Shown piece after piece: positions 61,475 to 64,000 of a DNA stretch of 64,000 bases. How positions within the stretch are numbered: position 1 is the first letter of the stretch; every line of letters starts with the position of its first letter. Both the position numbers and the translations under genes were made by a program. Source of the stretch: Dyella kyungheensis (GTDB lineage Bacteria; Pseudomonadota; Gammaproteobacteria; Xanthomonadales; Rhodanobacteraceae); assembly GCF_016905005.1 (NCBI RefSeq), contig NZ_JADIKC010000007.1, positions 273,718 to 337,717 of the forward strand. Direction: 5' to 3'. The notes below the pieces were generated by a model that ran no database searches, was not told the origin of the DNA, and worked only from the letters and a program-made list of their open reading frames with translations.

Positions 61475-63124
61475 GTGGGTCAATATCGAACGAAGATTGC
61501 CGCCGCACTGCTGGCAGTGTGCGTAACTGGCGCTGGAACGGCTTGGACGGAGCTGGCGCGCGCCGAACAGTCCGCGCCAGCGCAGAGCCTGTTCCAGATC
61601 GAACTGGACGGCGCCTCCCAGCAACCGGTCAGCGGTCGCCTGCTGCTATTTGCCAGCGACGCCAAGGCGGCGCAGGCGGCAGCCAAGAACGGCAAGGTCG
61701 AGATGGTCGACGCCAGTCCGTTTGACCCCGGGCAGGCCTGGGTAGCGGCGCGCGAGGTGACCCATCTGCAGCCAGGCCAGCCGGTGACGCTTGACGCCGA
61801 TCAACTGGCATTTCCGGCGGCTTTTTCCAAGCTACCGCCGGGCGACTACTTGATGCAGGCGGTGCTCGATGTGGATCACGGCTACAACGTGGTCGACGGT
61901 CGTGTCCCCGGCGATCTGGTCAGCGAGGTGGTGCCGGTGCATCTGCCCGCCACTTCAGCGCCGGTATTGAAGCTCACGCGTGCCTTGCCAACGAGCGATC
62001 CGTGGATGCTGTCGGCCCAGACACCGGCTGCGGTGCGCCAACTGCTGCCGCAAGCGCGCGCGCATACGCAGGCGATCGACTTCACCAGCCCGGCGCTGAG
62101 TGCTTTCTGGGGCCACCCGATCGCCATGCGTGGCCGCGTGCTGTTGCCGCCGGGTTACGATGCCCATGCCGCCACGCGCTATCCGACGGTGTATTACACG
62201 CATGGTTACGGTGGCAACAACGACCGCATGGTTCCCGTGCTGGCCAGTGTCTATGCGGCAATGAGCAAGGGCGAGATGCCGCCGATGATCTGGGTGTTCC
62301 TGGATGAGTCCGGCTACACCGGCACGGTGGAGTTCGCCGACTCGGTCAACAACGGCCCCTGGGGGCAGGCGCTCACCGCCGAACTGATCCCTGCGCTGGA
62401 GGCGAAATACCACATGGACGCCACGCCGAACGGCCGTTTCCTCAACGGCCATTCGTCCGGCGGCTGGGCCACGCTGTGGCTGCAGACCACCTACCCGTCT
62501 ATCTTCGGCGGCACCTGGTCGACCTCGCCAGACCCCAGCGATTTCCACGATTTTGTTGGCGTGGATCTGTACGCGCCAAACGCCAACCTCTATCGCGATG
62601 CGCAGGGCAAGCAGCGGCCGTTTCTTCGTGACCAGGGCAAGGTGATCGCCACGCTTGAAGAGTTTTCCAAGCAGGAGCGGGTCGCCGGCGAGTACGGCGG
62701 CCAGATGTCCTCGTTCGAATGGGTGTTCTCGCCGCGCGGCAAGGACGGTCGGCCGATGCCGATGTTCGATCGCGACACCGGCGCGATCGATCCCAAGGTG
62801 ATGAGCTACTGGCATGACCATTACGACATCGCCTATCGCTTGCAGCAGCAATGGCCGCAGCTCAAAGGCGATTTGGACGGCAAGATCCACCTCTATGTGG
62901 GCAGCGTCGATAGCGCCTATCTGGAGGGCCCCGCGCATAAGTTGAAAGCGGTACTGGATGGCTTGGGCGCCAAGTCGGACTTCCGGTTCTTGCCCGCCAA
63001 AGGCCACTTCGATCTCTACACGCTGGGCGACGATCGCTACGCGTTGTTGAAGGACATCAGCTGGCAGATGTACGCGATCGCGCGTCCTGGCACCAAGGCA
63101 CCGGCGCCATTGATTCTGCACTGA
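61475..63124 (+). CDS. Secreted esterase (enterochelin-esterase/antigen 85-like fold)
   Basis: A 549-residue alpha/beta hydrolase. Signal peptide from a GTG start (61475; AGGAGT is 4 nt upstream), ending near ELARAEQ. The mature N-terminal domain (about 30-190) is beta-rich. The catalytic domain has YPTVYYTHGYGG, nucleophile Ser in NGHSSGGWA, a distal Asp region (YVGSVDS) and GHFDLY with the catalytic His. The family includes feruloyl and enterobactin esterases. TTG at 61397 starts a longer frame with no signal-peptide character. A hairpin follows the stop. Confidence 0.88.
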   Translation: MGQYRTKIAAALLAVCVTGAGTAWTELARAEQSAPAQSLFQIELDGASQQPVSGRLLLFASDAKAAQAAAKNGKVEMVDASPFDPGQAWVAAREVTHLQPGQPVTLDADQLAFPAAFSKLPPGDYLMQAVLDVDHGYNVVDGRVPGDLVSEVVPVHLPATSAPVLKLTRALPTSDPWMLSAQTPAAVRQLLPQARAHTQAIDFTSPALSAFWGHPIAMRGRVLLPPGYDAHAATRYPTVYYTHGYGGNNDRMVPVLASVYAAMSKGEMPPMIWVFLDESGYTGTVEFADSVNNGPWGQALTAELIPALEAKYHMDATPNGRFLNGHSSGGWATLWLQTTYPSIFGGTWSTSPDPSDFHDFVGVDLYAPNANLYRDAQGKQRPFLRDQGKVIATLEEFSKQERVAGEYGGQMSSFEWVFSPRGKDGRPMPMFDRDTGAIDPKVMSYWHDHYDIAYRLQQQWPQLKGDLDGKIHLYVGSVDSAYLEGPAHKLKAVLDGLGAKSDFRFLPAKGHFDLYTLGDDRYALLKDISWQMYAIARPGTKAPAPLILH

Positions 63125-63221
63125 GCAGGCCGGCTGTCGCTTTTGCTTCAGCGGTCAGCCATCGTCATTGGTAGTAAATGCCACCAAGACGACCAGGGAT
63201 ATAACCAGCTGGAGATGAAGG

Positions 63222-63240
63222 AGGCCCGCCCACCGGGCCT
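63222..63240 (+). terminator. Terminator-like hairpin after the esterase gene
   Basis: Arms AGGCCCG (63222-63228) and CGGGCCT (63234-63240) with a 5-nt loop are followed by TCTTCTTCC, a pyrimidine-rich but not pure T tail. It begins 97 bp past the esterase stop. Confidence 0.5.
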
Positions 63241-63334
63241 TCTTCTTCCTCGAAAAATGCTGGATGTGTGGAACACCTCGACCCGCCACGTCAGCGCGCC
63301 CTCCACCAAGCCAGTCGACCTTCGGTTGCGCCAC

Positions 63335-64000
63335 TTAGCCTACCGGCGTAAGCGTGTGTGCAAGCTTTCGACTGGTGCGATGCACGCCGAAAGCCAAACC
63401 ACCGCCCATGAGCGTGTTGTGCATATGGCCATCTAGACGAACAGTCACATAAGAATCTGTTTCTTCAATCAGCTGTCCGCGAAAATGGATCTCTTGCGGC
63501 TGGGTATAGATGCCCATGCCTCCCATCTTGACCCCCATGATATAGAGCGATCCAAAGTTGACCGCCGTGCCCTTCATGGGAAGTTCGCCTTTCAGATCCC
63601 GTTGCATCAGATCCGACAAGGCCGCTGCGCCAGCGGAGAGCTCTGCACGATAGTTGGCCAGATCTGCTGGACTCATGGATTTCAGGCGGGAATCGTCATA
63701 CGCCGTCGGCAGGTCATAGATGTAGCGCCCGACCCATGAAGAGCCTGCGCCATTGCCTTGGACATGAAAAACCAGCGACAGGCGAAACTTGCCATCGTCG
63801 CAGTGCTGCATGAATACAAAAGGTTTAACCGTGTAGGTCGAGGACGATTCGTTTACTGGCAGGCCAGTATGAAGAATGGCGTCCAGCGCTACCGGTTCGG
63901 GATCAACGGAAAGGACCGTGCCCTTGACCTCTTCGGCCATCGCCTTCGTTTTGGAGGAGATGTTTGCGCTACCGAGAATAGGACCGAGGAAAAGACTGCC
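63335..64000 (-). CDS. Hypothetical protein, 5' end outside the window
   Basis: The frame is open from the stop at 63335 to the right edge without interruption: codons upstream of the ATG at 63940 read GSLFLGPILGSANISSKTKA, so the start probably lies beyond the window. The visible 221 residues are soluble, with a Gly- and Met-rich segment (LYIMGVKMGGMGIYTQPQEIHF) and a Cys (MQHCDDGKF). I do not recognise a family. Treat the N terminus as unknown. Confidence 0.65.
   Translation of the reverse strand, partial: GSLFLGPILGSANISSKTKAMAEEVKGTVLSVDPEPVALDAILHTGLPVNESSSTYTVKPFVFMQHCDDGKFRLSLVFHVQGNGAGSSWVGRYIYDLPTAYDDSRLKSMSPADLANYRAELSAGAAALSDLMQRDLKGELPMKGTAVNFGSLYIMGVKMGGMGIYTQPQEIHFRGQLIEETDSYVTVRLDGHMHNTLMGGGLAFGVHRTSRKLAHTLTPVG

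Overview
The window is GC-rich chromosomal DNA from a free-living, aerobic, polysaccharide-degrading gammaproteobacterium. I infer Xanthomonadales, most likely a Rhodanobacteraceae genus such as Dyella, Luteibacter or Rhodanobacter. The basis is the intergenic palindromic repeats, the FecI/FecR/TonB-receptor logic, a kumamolisin-type protease and the LacI-controlled mannose module. This was judged by eye, without database search. I saw no rRNA, tRNA, CRISPR array or intact insertion sequence.

Layout. 1-494: tandem heptamers and two kinds of dispersed intergenic repeat. 495-4409 (minus): a three-gene signalling operon (CHASE3-PAS histidine kinase, single-domain response regulator, receiver-kinase-receiver hybrid). 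4442-11998: a mannose/mannoside module. A secreted GH92 alpha-mannosidase diverges from a LacI regulator, which is followed by a FucP-type sugar porter, a PfkB fructokinase and an AGE-family mannose isomerase. Two near-identical operator candidates lie in the divergent region. 12057-12225: a 30-bp inverted repeat and a second copy of the G/C hairpin repeat. 12282-16994: an exported two-repeat protein, an SDR, a DoxX protein and an octaheme cytochrome c with TPRs.

17131-26075 (minus): a MoxR/Bat operon (MoxR, DUF58, DUF4381, BatA, BatB/C, BatD), probably led by a membrane protein with a spermidine-synthase domain. 26267-35530 (minus): an ECF sigma factor, FecR anti-sigma factor, TonB-dependent receptor, secreted PHP-type phosphoesterase, exported HAD phosphatase and exported sulfatase, which read as one surface-signalled scavenging set. 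35709-42357: gluconokinase, a ThuA-like hypothetical, and an ECF41-type sigma factor near a cupin, two paralogous NmrA-like epimerases flanking a LysR gene, and Ohr. This looks like a redox or electrophile-stress cluster.

42710-52049: GH30 glycosidase, a secreted protein with two retropepsin-like domains plus TPRs, an S53 protease with a clear terminator, a serine beta-lactamase-like hydrolase, cytochrome b561 and an orphan TIGR04325-type methyltransferase. 52050-54176 is the most accessory-looking part: an unrecognised small gene behind a stem-loop, an orphan HigA antitoxin, and a tandem duplication of about 270 bp carrying 17-bp-arm palindromes and three copies of a 27-mer. 54174-58357: an NTF2-like exported protein and a YtrA-type GntR/ABC operon with an operator palindrome over its promoter. 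58730-64000: an exported hypothetical, a DUF1684 protein in a visibly less GC-rich patch, a secreted esterase and a gene that runs off the right edge.
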